Source of the DNA: Doryteuthis pealeii
Lineage: Eukaryota > Mollusca > Cephalopoda > Myopsida > Loliginidae
DNA length: 64,000 nucleotides
Reading direction: 5' to 3'
Assembly: GCA_023376005.1 (NCBI GenBank)
Contig: CM042145.1
Coordinates: 16,292,034-16,356,033 of the forward strand
The position numbers and the translations under genes were made by a program. Shown here one piece after another: positions 10,807-26,260 of the stretch (positions are counted from its first letter, which is position 1; every line of letters begins with the position of its first letter). The notes beneath the pieces are model-generated. The model was not told the origin of the DNA, made no database searches, and saw only the letters and a program-made list of their open reading frames with translations.

Positions 10807-12528
10807 TTGGTCAAAGTACCCTTGAAATTCCTCTTTTGATATGGTGTTGCTGCTCATATTCTTTTTAATGTCCTCATTTTAGTTTTAAGATGAAGGAATC
10901 AAGAAAAAGTTGCTAGATCTGGTATGAAGAATACAGCATTTGCAGACTGCTATCAAAGTTACTCAGCTGTTTGTAGGTCATTTAAATTCTAAATCTTTTT
11001 AATGATACTTTTTGATCATACACATACATACATATGTATGTATAAAAGGAGTGATGCTCTGAAAGTAAATTCCTATTTATCACCATGGAAACTATTCTAG
11101 CACCATCACTCCACTACCACAGAAGTTGATCATCTCCACTGGTACCAAATTTTAATTTGGTGTACTTATAGTTCAAAATAGATTAACAGAAAAAAAGTAA
11201 AAATTCCCTTTGCCTTGTTTGCATTATAGATAGCAATAGCTAATGACCCCCACCCCACCCCCCATTTGACATTTCACTATTTTCTTTCAAAGTATTGAAA
11301 TGATTTAGGATAAACCAAGGAAGAATGCAAAACAAGTGAAGTGAGTGCAATTTATTTTCAGTAGAAACCATTTATGTGAATCCTTTAAAAGAAAATTGAC
11401 TGAAGAGCATTTCAGCTAAGAAACCAGTATTAAACAAAAGGGTAAAATTAATTCAGTCAAAGAGGTAGAAATTATGGGATTTTTTCAACAAGATAACATT
11501 CAACAATGAAATTAGGATAGAGCTGCATTCTAAGTGAGAATATTTCAGAAAAGCCTCAAGGAACGTGAAACGATCCACGCTACATGACAAAAAAAAATGT
11601 TTGAGGGTAAGTTTCTGATGCTTATAGAATATATCAAAAGTGATGGTAGCTTGAACAGTTCCATACACATTCAGTTGCTGAAGAGCCATTTGATAGCAGA
11701 CTTGGATGTAGGCAAGATTTTTCAGCATGATGTAGCTCTGTTACAGACCAAATACGACACAATTGTCTGGCTGATGAAGGTGTCAGCATATTGACAGATT
11801 TGTCAATTCAGAATGTGGACAGCATTAAAGAGAAGTTTTTGTCAGAAATATTTACACTATCTTGAATAATAAGAATTCAGCCAGAGAATGACATCTCCTA
11901 CATGTAAAGATGGTGAAAGATTTGTATACCTCCCTCCCAATGTGCCTCTAAGTAATTATTCAAAATAAGCCAGTCAAAATATTAACAATATATATACAGG
12001 AACTTGACATAATTACATAATAAATTTTCATTAGAATTCTTTTTTAAAATACTGTATCTGGCTTGGTTTAACATCTTTGTATAGCCCTCCCCACCCTTTT
12101 CATTGAGAACACCTGCTATAAAATATGATTATTAGGTATGGACAATGTTTTAATCTGTAGAAAACAAAATGCAAAACACCCATTTATAAGCTGGAAATTA
12201 TTAGCAATTGACAATAATTCAAAGTTTTCTAAGACTTTTACGTGGTAGTGTATTTATCACAATTTATGTTTTGACATTTGTTTAATATCTTCATTTCTCA
12301 AACTTGACAGATATGAAGGAATTAGGTCACAAGTATGGAGTATATGTTTGGGAAATGAAATTTGGATTGGCCTTGATGTATTAAGATTTACAATTCAATT
12401 AAAGAAAATATAAATGGGTGGTTTTGGAATGTGACAAGTTCTTTCTTCTAAGCATTAAAAGGGTAGAATGTTTTACCACAGGTGCTATCATCAATGTCCA
12501 AACCGTTCAGAGAAACATTCTTTTTATA

Positions 12529-12568
<40 letters not shown>

Positions 12569-13769
12569 AAACACCAGATCGAAGACCATTGAAATGAAAT
12601 AAACAAGTTTTAACATCAACAAATATGCTTTTATACACCAAAAGTATACAAAATAAATTTCTTTGAAAGAGTATGCTAATTGAGTGTAATGTGTGGATCA
12701 AGGCTTATTAGATATTTTGTGATAACCACGTTTATTAAATTGAAATGGGTGTTCAAGTTTCAAATGTTCCAGGTTGATGAGTTCAAAGATGATCTGCATT
12801 GTTGTATCAGCAAATGAAGAACTGGCTAAGTTGCTAAAATCATTGGTTTAGATTTGCTTTTTAGTGGATCTCAGTTTTGATTGGTTAGAAAAGTAGACTG
12901 GTCATGCCCTCCATTATGTCAGCACCCAGGAGACAGTTTGGCTTCTTTCCTTTTTTAACCCAATTAACCCCACCCCCTGAAAAACACAATGGTCATTGGA
13001 CAAAGCATGGATTGATACATGGTCATCAACTTTAGCATACACCATTCCTAATAATTGCAAACAAGGAATGCAATGATATTAAATAACCGAATAAAGAGTT
13101 AAGAGTTTGTTTCTCTCATATACAAATCTTATCCATAATAAAAACTTCAACCCATAGCACCAGTAAAAACATGTCCCTTAATTTCAGAGTTCATCAAATA
13201 ACTTGAAACTGTATTCAATGTAGTACTGGATAATATCCTTAGAAATAGGATAAATCTAATGGCTGCAACCCTTTTTACATATTTCTGCATATAATTTCAA
13301 GTTTTTTTTGTCTGTACGAAGATGGATAAAGATGCCAATCAACCCAGCTGTTCAGGAATGAAAAAGAAATGATCCAAAATGTTCAAGAACATAGTATACT
13401 GGCATGTGGTCTCATCTCAAAAAAGTTCAACAGATTCATTTTGTGAGAGAAAGAAAAATAAATTATTTTTCAACATTCACTCTTCAGTTACAATTTTTTT
13501 GATTTTAAAGAAAATACCTCAAAGAGCATTTACTCACTAAATGTCTACATTTTCAGGTTACAATAGGCAAAAAAAATGAACAATACTAGAGATGATGAAA
13601 ATGGATAACAGCAAACTAAAACAAGTGGATTTCATTTTAATGTAGTACTCATATAAGTTAAGGACACAGAGATCATGGAGTATTATTTTGATTCTTTTTT
13701 TTTTTAATCTTTAAATGGCTTCTAAATTTTAGTATGTGTAATTTGTTTATTATTTATAATAATTAAAAG

Positions 13770-13808
<39 letters not shown>
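13770..13808. repeat. Poly(A) tract, 39 nt
   Basis: Uninterrupted A run on the plus strand, poly(T) in the FUBP sense. No retroelement body recognised beside it. Confidence 0.95.
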
Positions 13809-13811
<3 letters not shown>

Positions 13812-16800
13812 TAGTACTGGACCTGAAGCTTTAGTGGGCATTTCCACCAGTCACTGGAGGATATCTTTAGCACATACAATTCAGTCACAGGTTGTGGTTT
13901 GATATGGCATTTAGAGTGTCATCATGGCAACATGTAGTCCTCAGAATTAATATGGTAGTGATGAAACTATTCTATTACATTGAGATCTGGTGATTGGTCA
14001 CCAAATATGTTGCATCATCCATAAAGTACTTTGAACCACCAAGGGTAAATAATAGTCAATAAAATTGACAACGATAATGTTCATTTTCCTGTTAGTCCTA
14101 TGGTACCATCTTGATGGTTTGAGACCATGTTAACCACTGCATCTCTATACCAGTAGTAATGTCTACTTGTTTGGTGAAATCTGTCCATTAAGGGTACACA
14201 TGCAATGGCTACCAATCATTCAGTCCAAAATGAAGAACATGCTTGCATATTATCAGATAGGATACTGATAGTTCTCATATGTATTTGAAGCTAGGTTGCA
14301 GTTGTAGGTTCATGGCAAAGGTTCAAATGTACTGATTTGTCATTCTAATCACTGGAATGTAGCTACTCGAGGTCTGTTGCCTGATAGTTTATAGGCAGAC
14401 TGCTTTGTGTCTGAAACTATTATGCAGAGCTTATAATAGTATATCATGATCACTACCTACACAGACCTTGTGTCACATTTTGGCCTAGTGAGGAGCCAAT
14501 TAAATACCTATAAGATGACCACTCAAATCGGGAACAGCCTTTTAAAGTTACCATATATTTTTATAGCCATAACAACATGGTCGCTATCACTTACTGATTT
14601 TGAAGTTATAATTCCCAGAGACTATACACAAAAATGAGACCATTTATGGCAAACAATAAATGAAACACACCTTAATCTAAATATCCCTAACTTTATTATT
14701 ATATAAACATCTGGTTCTGTTCAATCAATGAGTATTGATAAAAATGAAATTAAGTTAAATCATTTTAAAATTCCTTTTATTTTTAGTATTCGTTAAACAA
14801 ATTATTGAATTCTTCCAAGACCGGTTTCTAGACCATTTATAAATGTTATTTTAAGCACTTGGTAATTTCAAAGCTAATGCAACTGTAACCCTATTTAAGA
14901 CTAATGAGTGATTTTGTGTGAACATGACTGTTTAAGAATGATAATAAAGACCAATTTTTTTTTGTAGCCAATAAAATATTGCCAATCAATTTTTTTTTTT
15001 TAAACAGGTGATATTGCAGCTTTGACATATCACATGATCAATCACGCCACTGATTTTTATTTCAATTATTCTACACAAAGGGTGTTTATATAACTATTTC
15101 ATATATCAACACTCATGATACCATTTTGTAGAGCAATACTTATATTACAACTTACAGTTAACAACTACACTTCTAGGCAAATATGAAAACCCTAGCCAAT
15201 TTTTTGCCAACCATTTTCATTTACAGTAAAAACCCGTGTTTCAGATCATCTGAATTAACAAGAGATGGGATAAATAATGAAAATTTAATTATTTTCAATA
15301 TCTTAGTTTTTTCTTTTTTCAATCTATTTCTTTTGTAGACCATGTATTATAAGCCATATAGTATTTCATTAGATTACATCTATTATTATACAAAAGCTGA
15401 GTGAATCAATGATTGTTTGCTTAAGGCCTTTTTCCTATTAAGATTAATGACACAAAATTAATATAGAAAAATACCCATTAGTTTTAGGATTGAGTTATGT
15501 TTGAAAAAACAAACATTTTAATTAGTTTTTGAAAACTGACCCTTCTCTAAATTCACATTGTGCCTGTCATTTCCCCTCTATGCATATCTTAATTACTTCC
15601 TTGTTATATATATATGTTAGTTTCTTTGTGATAGAGTGAGAAATATATTTGTATGTTTAGCTTCAGAAGCAGCTAGCCCATAGCTTCAACATAAAATTCT
15701 AAGAATCAAGTCCATTTAAATTAGGTCAAACATTCCCTTTCTTAGAAATCTTATAAAATGATGTTTTTTGTTTTTTAAAAATTTAATTAGGTTTGCAAAC
15801 TCACTTTTCCCTACTCCCAATTATCTACCCAAAGCCCAATGAGTGACCCCATGGGTCACATCTTGTCTATAGAGAGAGAGAGAGAGAGCATGCATTCTCA
15901 AGTCTTGCTTATCTGAAATATTTACCTACAAGGGAAATAAACCTATTAATTCCATTAAAAAATATATTTCTTGTAAGCAATGAAACTATTTTCATCCCTT
16001 TTCAATAAGACAAGAAAATAAGTAAAATTATTCAACAGATGCTGTTGTGAAATTTGTCTCAAAAGAAAAAAAAAATTTCATTCCCTTTGGATTCTTTTTC
16101 TTCAAGCATTAAATGTAAATACACAACAAGTGGTGATACAAGATTCACCAAAATTTTCATTATGAGTATGTAACAATAACCTAGCTAAACAACTTTCAAA
16201 ATTGAAGCATTAATATTATACTGAGCCAATGTTACAACAGAAATTCAAGCTTCACTAGACATCTAGCATAGAGTAAAAGTCGGAATCAATTAGTTTCCAT
16301 TAAAGCAAAACAGGAGGAAAGTAGAAATTATTAACTAATTACACCCCCCCCCTCCAGTATAAATATTACTCAATAAAAGATTAATCACTTTCAAGCCTAA
16401 TATTAATACACTAGGTGATGTTCTCAGCATTGCCTGGGACAAAATACCAGCAAGATACTATTAACTGCAGCACAATGATAATGTGTATACAAATGAATTA
16501 AGGGGAAAAAAAAAAAAAAAGAAAAAAAAAAAGGGGGTGATAATGTAATTTGTTGCAAATTATAATGGTTTGGTATGTTTTATGGCATATCAACCTCGGT
16601 GGGTCATTTAATGCCGACTAAGTTTTGGGTTCATAGCAGTAGTTTAGTAGAAAACAAATCTATATATGTATAGATCTTAACTATTGTTCAATTACTCATA
16701 TTTTTGAGTACAATCCCACTTTTAGGAAATGTAAAATCCTGGATGGTTGTATTTTTGTGAAATGTTTTTTCAAATTATTTGCTTGGTAGTATTTTGTTCG

Positions 16801-19800
16801 CACTAGATCAAAGTCTACACACTCTAGCAGTATATGCTTCACTGTAAATCTCTCTTGGTATGTAGTGCAAAGTATAATGGATATAGTGCTCTTGATTTTT
16901 TTTTTCTTTTCCCATAAAACAAAAGTTTAAAGTAGGCAAGAACTTTACTATATGACTCTAGATTAGAAACTTATTTAGTATTATTACCATAGATTGGTTG
17001 TAATGGTAGCCACTACATTTTAAATGTTAAATGAAACGAGTGGGGACAGGCACAAATTTGTACTTCCTCCTTTTTTGTAAAATGGAAAACGGTAAATATT
17101 TAAATTCTAAATAATACCCATTTGTAATTTATTTTAGGATAAGAAAAGCTTCAAATTTTGATTTTTACAAAGTTTTTTTTTTTTTTTTTTTTTTTTAAAT
17201 TCATAAAAAGATCAAAAGCTTAAATATTTCAACTAAATTACATCTTTTTGGTTTATTTAACGTAAAAAAAATTAAACAATGAATGAATATATATTCTAAA
17301 TGGACAAACTGTCTCATTCATTCTTTAGGATAAAATATTTGCTTCTATTTCTTTAAAATTTCAATAAAAAAGGTTAGATATTATATTTCCACTTACCTGT
17401 GATCTAAACCAAGGTCATTACTAGTTTCTTGACAGAAAATCACTATTTGAATATCTAGGTAACAACCAAACAGCTACTTATTAAGATCACAAAAGACTAG
17501 ATTGGAAATAAATACTAAAACGCAATCTGATTTTTAAAGTTGACTATGTAAATTAATTATCTCCATTAAGAACCACTGAGCTACACACGCAACATAATAT
17601 AGAGTATTATATGAAAATATGCTGAAAGGAGTGGGTCAAACTTTATACACATTTAACATGACCAAACATTCGAAAAAAATATTTAAAATTTGTGCCATAT
17701 TTACTTCAAAATAGATTACTTATACCATTTTGAAATTTCAATAACAAAATAGGCACTTTTTTTTGTTTTATGTGATTTGAGGTGATGTAAGGTTTAATGT
17801 AAAATTTTCCAAAAGTGCATCTTAAAGCCACATTACTTTTTAAGATTGACAAACACACTTCATAGTAGAATCAATAGAATTATTAACTTGTAAAGGATTC
17901 AAGCCATAATGTTGGAAGAATTGTAGAGAAAAATTATTTCATCAGCAAGTATTAACAATTTCAAATCAGACCCAACAAAAATCTTAACTTTTGCAATAAC
18001 CTTGCAAAGAGAATCTATTTAAACCACTAAACTTTCCTTATTCACCAAACTGATGTATAAAAAAAAATCTAATTTTTACTGACCACATAATTCACAATGT
18101 AACAAGCTAGCCCTGCAGACCATTATTCTAATAGTATATCATTACTACCAATTCTGGTCCTGTGTCAGACTAAGCTGAGCTCAATAGTTCATACATGCAA
18201 ATTTTTCACTTTACAATATTAGTAAAGATTTTAGTTTAATGGAATCATGCACCGTGTGTGTGTGAAAATCAACAGGGACCTCAGAATTGAGTTTTATTTA
18301 TTGGCATTCACGTAATATTTTCTTTGCTAGTTGATAAAATCTGAGAATATTTCAATGCTTTTAGTATCCACTCACAAGTGGGTCATGTTTTTTTGTTGGT
18401 TCAATGATAAATAAACTGAGTTTTCAGTTAGGATGGATATATATATGTATGTATGTATGTATGTGTGTATGTGTGCGTGTGTGAGGTACCCAAAACTTGG
18501 TAGTAAGGGATGATTCTATGTGATTTCTAAGACACTGTATTATTATTATAGGATCCAGTATGTACAAATAAGTGAATCTTTAAATCACTACAGAGAGCAC
18601 AATGTATTATTTCTAGATTATATACAGATTTTGAGAGGGGAGAGAGAGAGAGAGAGAGAGAGAGAGATTCTACATTGAGAACATTTTTCTGTTATGCAAT
18701 TCAAATTATTGATGATTAGCCATCTGATGAGATTGAATTTGGGGAGCTGTTAAATCAACTTTATAAAAGCCCTAATTTTGGTTGAAATAAATTTATTATG
18801 GAATAACGTGTTTAGCAATATGAAGTCAGAAATGAAGCATCAAATAATCAACAAATATAACATTCCAATATTTTTTGACAATTGAATCTTCTTACCTCAA
18901 TAGTGTCAAGATTTTGGCCATTATTTTAAGGCCTTCCTCAGATGTACAGATTATATGGAAATACATTTTTTTTACAACTGTGTAAAAAATAAAAGTGGTT
19001 CTAAGAGAATGGGACAAACTTAATTATAATCTGATATTTCATCTTGTTTTCACAATCATTTTTTTTTTCTTTTTATAGGCAGGAATATTATAAGTTTTTC
19101 TTGTTCGTTTTTTTTTAAATAAATTTTTTGAGAGTAATTAGGAAATGATAAAATCTGTGACTGCTTATTAAAAATAAATAAAAATAATTCAGTTAATCCA
19201 TAACTAACTCTTCCCTCTCTCCAGAAATATAAACTTGGCATAACACTTATTGCATAACCAGAAAAAAGATACTCTCAGAAAATAAAATAAACTTTTCACT
19301 CAGTATTTCTTAGTAGCTTGAACATTCTAAAATTAGTTAAGTAAGGCTGACAGACATAAAAAAAAATCAGCTAATCCAAAATGTTCTATAGATTTTATTT
19401 TCAAATGTGCTGTAAAGCATGTATTTATTTTGAGATAACCAGAAGTAAAAGAATAGCCAGTATGCCATTTTAAAATTAGCATTTTATTAAAAACAGTTCA
19501 CCACAGAAAGATTAAGGATTTAATAATTTGTATGACCAAGCGCACATACTTCTACAAATCTCTAACAAAATTAGGTTCACTTTCACAACTGTCACAAACC
19601 GATTTTCAATAGAAATTTTAATTCCTCTAAATATTAAAAAGGTATGCATTGGGCCCAAGTTTGTCATTAATGTTACTCAAACCAAGTGCTTAGAAGAAAG
19701 CCAACAGTATTCCCAAAAAGACATTCCAAATGAATAGTTAAAAAACAAAAACAAACAACAGGTATTTTGAACATCAAAAATGCTATGGACAAAAATGAGA

Positions 19801-21896
19801 GTGAGAAGTATATTAAAAAAAAAACCCAACTATTTTGACACCAGTAAAACATTCAAAATATTCATTTAAAAAAGTAAATTCTATGATTTGAAAATTTAAA
19901 AAACAAAACAAAAACATCAAACTTAAATTAATTTGCATGAAAATGCGATAACATCTTCATTAAGAGAAAAACCTCTGTAGATTAAAAACGTTAACCATGT
20001 TTTTATTATTATCTGGAGATGGAACCACAATACCATTATACATACATAAAAGTATAGTTTCTACATTGCTATTTTATTGCCTTGAATAATCGTCCATTCT
20101 GCTTCCCAGCAAAATACAGAATAGAAAAAAAATTACAAAAAACAAAAACACCACATACACACAAAAAAATAAAAAAAGGGGGAGGGGGCGGGCAGATTAG
20201 AGATTGTATAACAAAAGTTGAGACTATTTATCTAAGAGGTAAGAGTTTTCTGTGGGTCAACCAATCTGTCTATTAAGCTATGGTACAATTCTTGAAACAT
20301 ACTTTTTATCCTACCAGTATAAATATGTACAGAATCTTAAATCAAAGGGTGGTATAACCAGCTTTCAAAATTGCAGAATAAGAGTATTTTTTTAATGGGG
20401 AAAATTTAAAACAAACAACACTTGACACTTACATCAACTGTATTTTGTATATTTAAATGAAGACAGTCATTACACCATGATGAGATGCTCTGAAAACAAT
20501 TGGATTTTTAAATGTATTCATGAAATTCGAAGTATTTTTGTTTTTATACAAGCAATTTTTAAAAATGCAATAAAATTTATTCAAGTGAATAGTCGAAATC
20601 TTGTTTTTCATATTACCAGATAATTGCCCAATAGGAATCCAAGAAATTATATAAAACTGGATATCATTCAGAATCATCAAGATAACTGAATTGTTTAAAA
20701 GGTTAAACTATAAAATTAAAAAAAAAAAAAAAAGAAAAAAAAAGTCAATTGAGTTGATAAGCCCTTGTACAGCAGCAATTTGCTCAACACAAGCAAAGCC
20801 TCCAACATAGATTGTCTAGTTATAGTTGTCTTTTACTCCTAGTAGGATGATATGCTAAGTGAAATAAAGTGGATGGTGGAGAAAGAAAAATTATATATTT
20901 TGGGACTGTTGCATTTAAACTGTTGCATTCAAGACTATTGCTTTGTATTTATCACTACCATTTCACTTGAACCAGTTGAATCCTTGCTAGGATAGAAATT
21001 CTGATACCCCAACCCTATACAAATACTTTAAAGTAAAAATTTAGTTTTTAGAGATTTTACCTCACAGGATGATATAAGAGAGAGAGAGAGAACAACAAGT
21101 TAATTGTAGGCTTACAGGAATTAAGTAACTCAGCTGTGATAACATTCAGTTCCTTATAAATTATATTAATTAGTACTATCTGCTGAATTTAATTCTTTTA
21201 ATATTTTCAGTTTGAATGTTCCAGTAAACTCAAATGTTGGTGTTAAATTCACTTGCCAAAAATAAGTGATTAATCTGCAAATATTTAGCAACGACTGATC
21301 ATAAATATAACACATTAAGTTAATTTTTTTGTTTCATCTGTGAAATATTATACATATAAACAAAACCTCAAAAAGTGGAAAAAAAAAATTTTGGACTGGG
21401 ATCTTTCAGTTTTTACAAATACTAAGATGATAGAAGCCATTTCCTAATCATGTTTGATAGGATACATGTGAACAAAATCTACTTTAAAATAAAATGGTAG
21501 CCATCAGAAGCTAAATCCCAAGTAGTCATTTACTAATCTTAACTTAGTTTAGCACAAAGCCAGTAATATGGGGCACCCAATGATTTGTTACTCATACCAA
21601 TCAAGGCAGCCAAAGCAGGATCTCAAGTACAAAGAATACTTCAAAGAAAAATTTGCTTATTCATAACCACCAAAGAGTGTATGTTACCTGTAATATGGAT
21701 TCTACTTTTGATGGTCAACTATTAGATTAATAAATAAATAAAAAACTATAAGCAAGGCATCTCAGTACACTTATTAATTTTGGTGGTGTTCAATTAAAAG
21801 TATCATTTTAGGTTAAATATTAGTATATTGGATTAGCAGCACAATTGATTGTTTTTCATAAAACAATTTACAAAAGCAACTGCTGAATTTTTTTTC

Positions 21897-21928
<32 letters not shown>

Positions 21929-22681
21929 TGATGTGAGAATTTATTTTATTGTAACATCTGATTCAGTGCTGATATTTTTTTTTCTTCAGTTGGTAAATTG
22001 ATTATGTATGATTAAAATACAAAATAAAATGATTAAGAAAATAAATAGACCCAGACAGTATACCATCAACAAATTAAAAATTAAGTGAGGTAGCTTTTAT
22101 TATCTAAATGTTTGGTAGTTTATTTTATAAAATAAGGTTATTTCTGTGAATATTGAATTAAAAGTTGTATTCTGGTATTGTCCACATTTTTAAAGCTAAT
22201 ACCTGCCCCCAAAATATAGTAGAAGTCACTGGGCATGCAAGGCTCTCTTAATATCATTATAAAAGATTTGTCATCAGCCATTTGAATTTTGGGGTTTAGT
22301 TAAAAGGTATTTTCTTTCAGTTTTAGTGTAAAATTCTTCTGTAAAACATTCATTCTTATTTGAGGATTTTGGCCCTTTCAATTCAAGAATCAGATCATAA
22401 GTAATAACCTTAATTTTAATTTATTTCTGTAACTAAATGAATATTGAATTATTAACCCAAAGGAACCTAAAACTAGGATTTAAATTTTCAGTCAATACTA
22501 ATTTCTGAATATAAAACTTTAAACCACATAAGCAAGTTATTTCCAAATCCTATTTTTTTTAGGTTGAAGAGCATATTGAACTGAATTTCATTTTAATGCA
22601 TAGAAAATTCAAGAAACAATTACTTCTGTATAGTCAACCATTAAGACAGCACTTGTTCATTGATTTGAAAGATTGTCTACA

Positions 22682-22682
<1 letters not shown>

Positions 22683-22720
<38 letters not shown>
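22683..22720. repeat. Poly(A) tract, 38 nt
   Basis: Uninterrupted A run. Coding-like frames across it are artefacts of lysine codons. Confidence 0.95.
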
Positions 22721-22722
<2 letters not shown>

Positions 22723-25700
22723 ACGTGCAAGCAAGCAGTTTCATTTGCAGGAGGATAACTAGAAATTGTCAATTACTTGAGTTTACTAAATAAAAAGAAA
22801 AAAATAACTCTTGAAAAATTGACATTTTGAAAATGTTAAATTTTTGATAAGCAAACGATTTTTTGCAACTTAAAGCTTAAATATGATGTATATAATATTC
22901 AAAAGGTAAATTTAAAAAAAAAAAAAATATATTTTTAAATTTGAACATTGCTTTTGATTTCAATAAACGCCTAAGCAGAATTTTAGCTAAATTGTTCCAC
23001 AAAAAAATGAAAATAAATAAAATAAAACTAGAAAACGGAACAAACCATAGTACTTTACTGGTTATGTGTTAAGTTTAAATCATTTTAATATTGGTCATAA
23101 ATTTTTTTTTAAAAATGCAAGGAAAAGTAAGCAAATTGTTGATGATCACATGCAAATTATCTACAAATTATATATATATATATATACACAATTTTTTAAT
23201 CATTATATACAAGACTATCTTCTAAACAAAACATTCAATTACAGGCAAAATGGCCAATAACCGACAGATTTTTAAAATTTAAAAAATTTTTTTTTTTCAA
23301 TTTTTTAAATCCAATCAAAAGTGAGTTTTGTTTGTTTCACTGATTAACAAAGCAAACAAGACTCGCTCCATATGGATTTCATTGTAAACAACCATTTCAT
23401 AACAAAAAGGCTGATAATCCAACAAATACTGATGACAACTGACAGTGCTTAGAGAAAAATTACAGAATTTTGCAAAGTAAATAGAAAATTGATAAATGCA
23501 CATAAAAGTAGTACAAAATCATAATATCATTTGGGGGGAAAAAAAAAAATCCACACCAATAATGGAGAAACTGTAAAACTTAAGAGGCTGCAACATGATA
23601 TTAACTGTAGTAGGGACTGCTATAATGAGTAGGTAATTAGTAATTAGAAAAAAAAAAAAAAAAAAAAAAAAAACTTTTTTTTACATTTCTCATACTGAAG
23701 GTAAATGATAAAACCGAATGATTATATAAAGTGCAGCTATTTTGTTTCTATAGCTACCTATGATTATTTGAATGTCACATTTCAAATTATGTTTGATAGT
23801 TTATACACTTGTAGGAGGGAAGGAGGAAAAAAAAAGAAAAAAAAAAAAAGAAAAAAGAAAAAAAGCATAAGCTGTGAAAACTTGAGAAGAGAGAAAAGGA
23901 AAGAGAAAGGAGAAAAAACATTTTTTTGTCAAGAGATAAATGAGAAGTATGAGTTTTCTCAATTTACTACCTCCAACTAAAGAATCTACAAGCTGTGGAA
24001 TCTAGTAAGTTTTTAAAACTAAAGTAGACAATCTAACTAGTTTATGTATCTATAATATATTAAGAATCAATGAATATTAGAACATTACTTACTATATAAT
24101 GTTTTAATAGGCTTTAAATGTTTACATGTAAGCAATCAAGTGAATTCAAATTTGAGATAATTAAAATATATATTTTCCAAATATAGTTTATAGTGAAGTT
24201 TGTTCATCGAAAAGCAACAACTAAAAAAATTGTATACCCTAAACTTTTCTGAAAATTAATTTTAAGTAGGGTTAGATGGTGGCGTAGTCAACTATTCAAT
24301 TGAAATGATGTTCTGACATTTTCCCTAATCTAGAAGGATACACCCAGCAGAAAATTCAACAATGGAGGAAGGGGAGAGAGAAAAAAAAAAAAATTTTTTT
24401 TTTTTTTTTTTTTTTAAAAGGAAGGTGTATACAAAAGCAAAAATGAAATGGTAACATTTTAAAATATTTTCAGTTATAGTTAAAAAATTAAAAAAAAAAA
24501 AGATTAAAAAATAAAAATAAAATTCAAAACTATTTTAGAGAAAGCTCTGGTTCCTGAACAGAGTCAAACAGTAAATGTGGATCAATCCAGCCACAACAGT
24601 TAAACATTTAGGCCAAGCCCAATAGACTGGTGCAAAGCAAGAAAATGACAATGTTCATGTGACAGTTGTATAAATGTATCCGTAGTGAATGCAAGGTGTA
24701 TGTGAGAAGTAGCAGTAGCAATGAGTGTGGTGACAGTGGCTGTGGGGGATAGCAAACCTACCAAGCCATCAACATCCACTAAAATCTGATAGTGCCACAA
24801 ATATTGCACATTATCAAGATTGTTTATGAACATTTTTGCAGGGCAATGTGGATGGAAATGACTCCCCATTATTCTTTGCCAAGATATCAAGTACAGTTCA
24901 TGTTTGTGGATGGGATTAATAATAACAGGAGGGGAATACATGCTTTTTAATTATTAAAACAAATACATAAAAAATTAAATATTTTACCAACCAGAAAATT
25001 TATGAGTAAAGCTAACTTGACATTTCAGCAATATCACAATTAGGACAACATACAATGTTATTTTGTCAATTTCATTTCCCCTAAAGCTTTAAAATATAAA
25101 ATCCAAAGCATAAAACTAAAGTAACTGCCAATGTACAATTCAGTGTAGTTACAGAATAAAGTAAACCCATTATTCAAGCAAGTTAACACATTAGATGAGT
25201 TAGACTAAATATGCACAAATTGCTATTTTAATATATCTTTTTAAAATCTAGTCATGTTTGGTATTAAAAACCTCCATTTTTATTGCTAAATAGTCAATTT
25301 AATAAATCATTACCTATGATAAGTGTTTCAAGAACTAGATAACTTGGCAGGAACTTTTGGGGGTTTCGTTAGTTTTGCAGCATTTTTTTTTCTTTTTCAA
25401 AATAACATTAAATTAAATTTTTTATTTTCCTGGATTAATTTTACAACTGTCACATGGTCAATTCATAGGAATCAATGTAAATAAACTCTGCATAGGGAAT
25501 TCAGATTTTTATTTCTTTGTTTTGTACAAAATAAATCATGCTAATAAATACTTTGTATCACGCTAAATGCCACAATCAATAGTGAAATAATCAAAATGTG
25601 GATGTAAAATATTTATCACTAAAAATGTAATGAACATCCACCCAAAAGCATTAGATCTCATGTCATGTTGGCTGCACAAGTGTCTTGATTAATCATAAAT

Positions 25701-26105
25701 TTAAAATTATTATAAACTGACCTAGAAAAATTGATAAGCTCTTTTTCATATTAACTTTTCCACCATTGATATTTCAATTTAACAAAATTAGAAAATAACC
25801 TAAATGGTCAGTCATTGATGACTGACAAATTCTAAACAATGACTTAACATTTAAAAAAAAAAAAAATTTTTTTTTTGACTATTGTCATTTTAAAATCCTA
25901 GTAACTGCATTTATAATCAATTTTCTTTAAATTACAAATTTGAAGTCTACAGAAAATTAGAATAATTTTGTAATTAATATTTTAAGTCATTTAACATTGT
26001 AAAAACCATTTCACAATACTACAGCCAAATATTAACAAAAGTTAAACCACCACTTGTGGTAGCAATCTAGAAAGTTTAAGCAATGTTCCTAACATATTCA
26101 ATATA

Positions 26106-26260
26106 TTGAGACATTCCATGTTGCTTTTTGAAAATTCAATTATTTTTCTGATTCAGAGGTTCACTAATTGCCTTTTAAGCAAATCAATTAGCAGAAAAGA
26201 TTTAATAAGCTTATTTTGTAATTACTTAATGGTTAACTCACTAAACATGGAATGTCTCAA
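26106..26260. repeat. Candidate 155-bp MITE with 17-bp perfect terminal inverted repeats
   Basis: ttgagacattccatgtt at 26106-26122 is the exact complement of aacatggaatgtctcaa at 26244-26260. The inner sequence is AT-rich with a minor hairpin (ctaattg/caattag). Confidence 0.55.

Noticed and set aside
11453..11794. Overlapping 91- and 65-codon frames on opposite strands
   Set aside because: Neither resembles a known protein and no codon pattern distinguishes them from background.
24600..24941. 113-codon minus-strand frame
   Set aside because: No recognisable domain, composition like random AT-rich DNA, no splice or promoter context.
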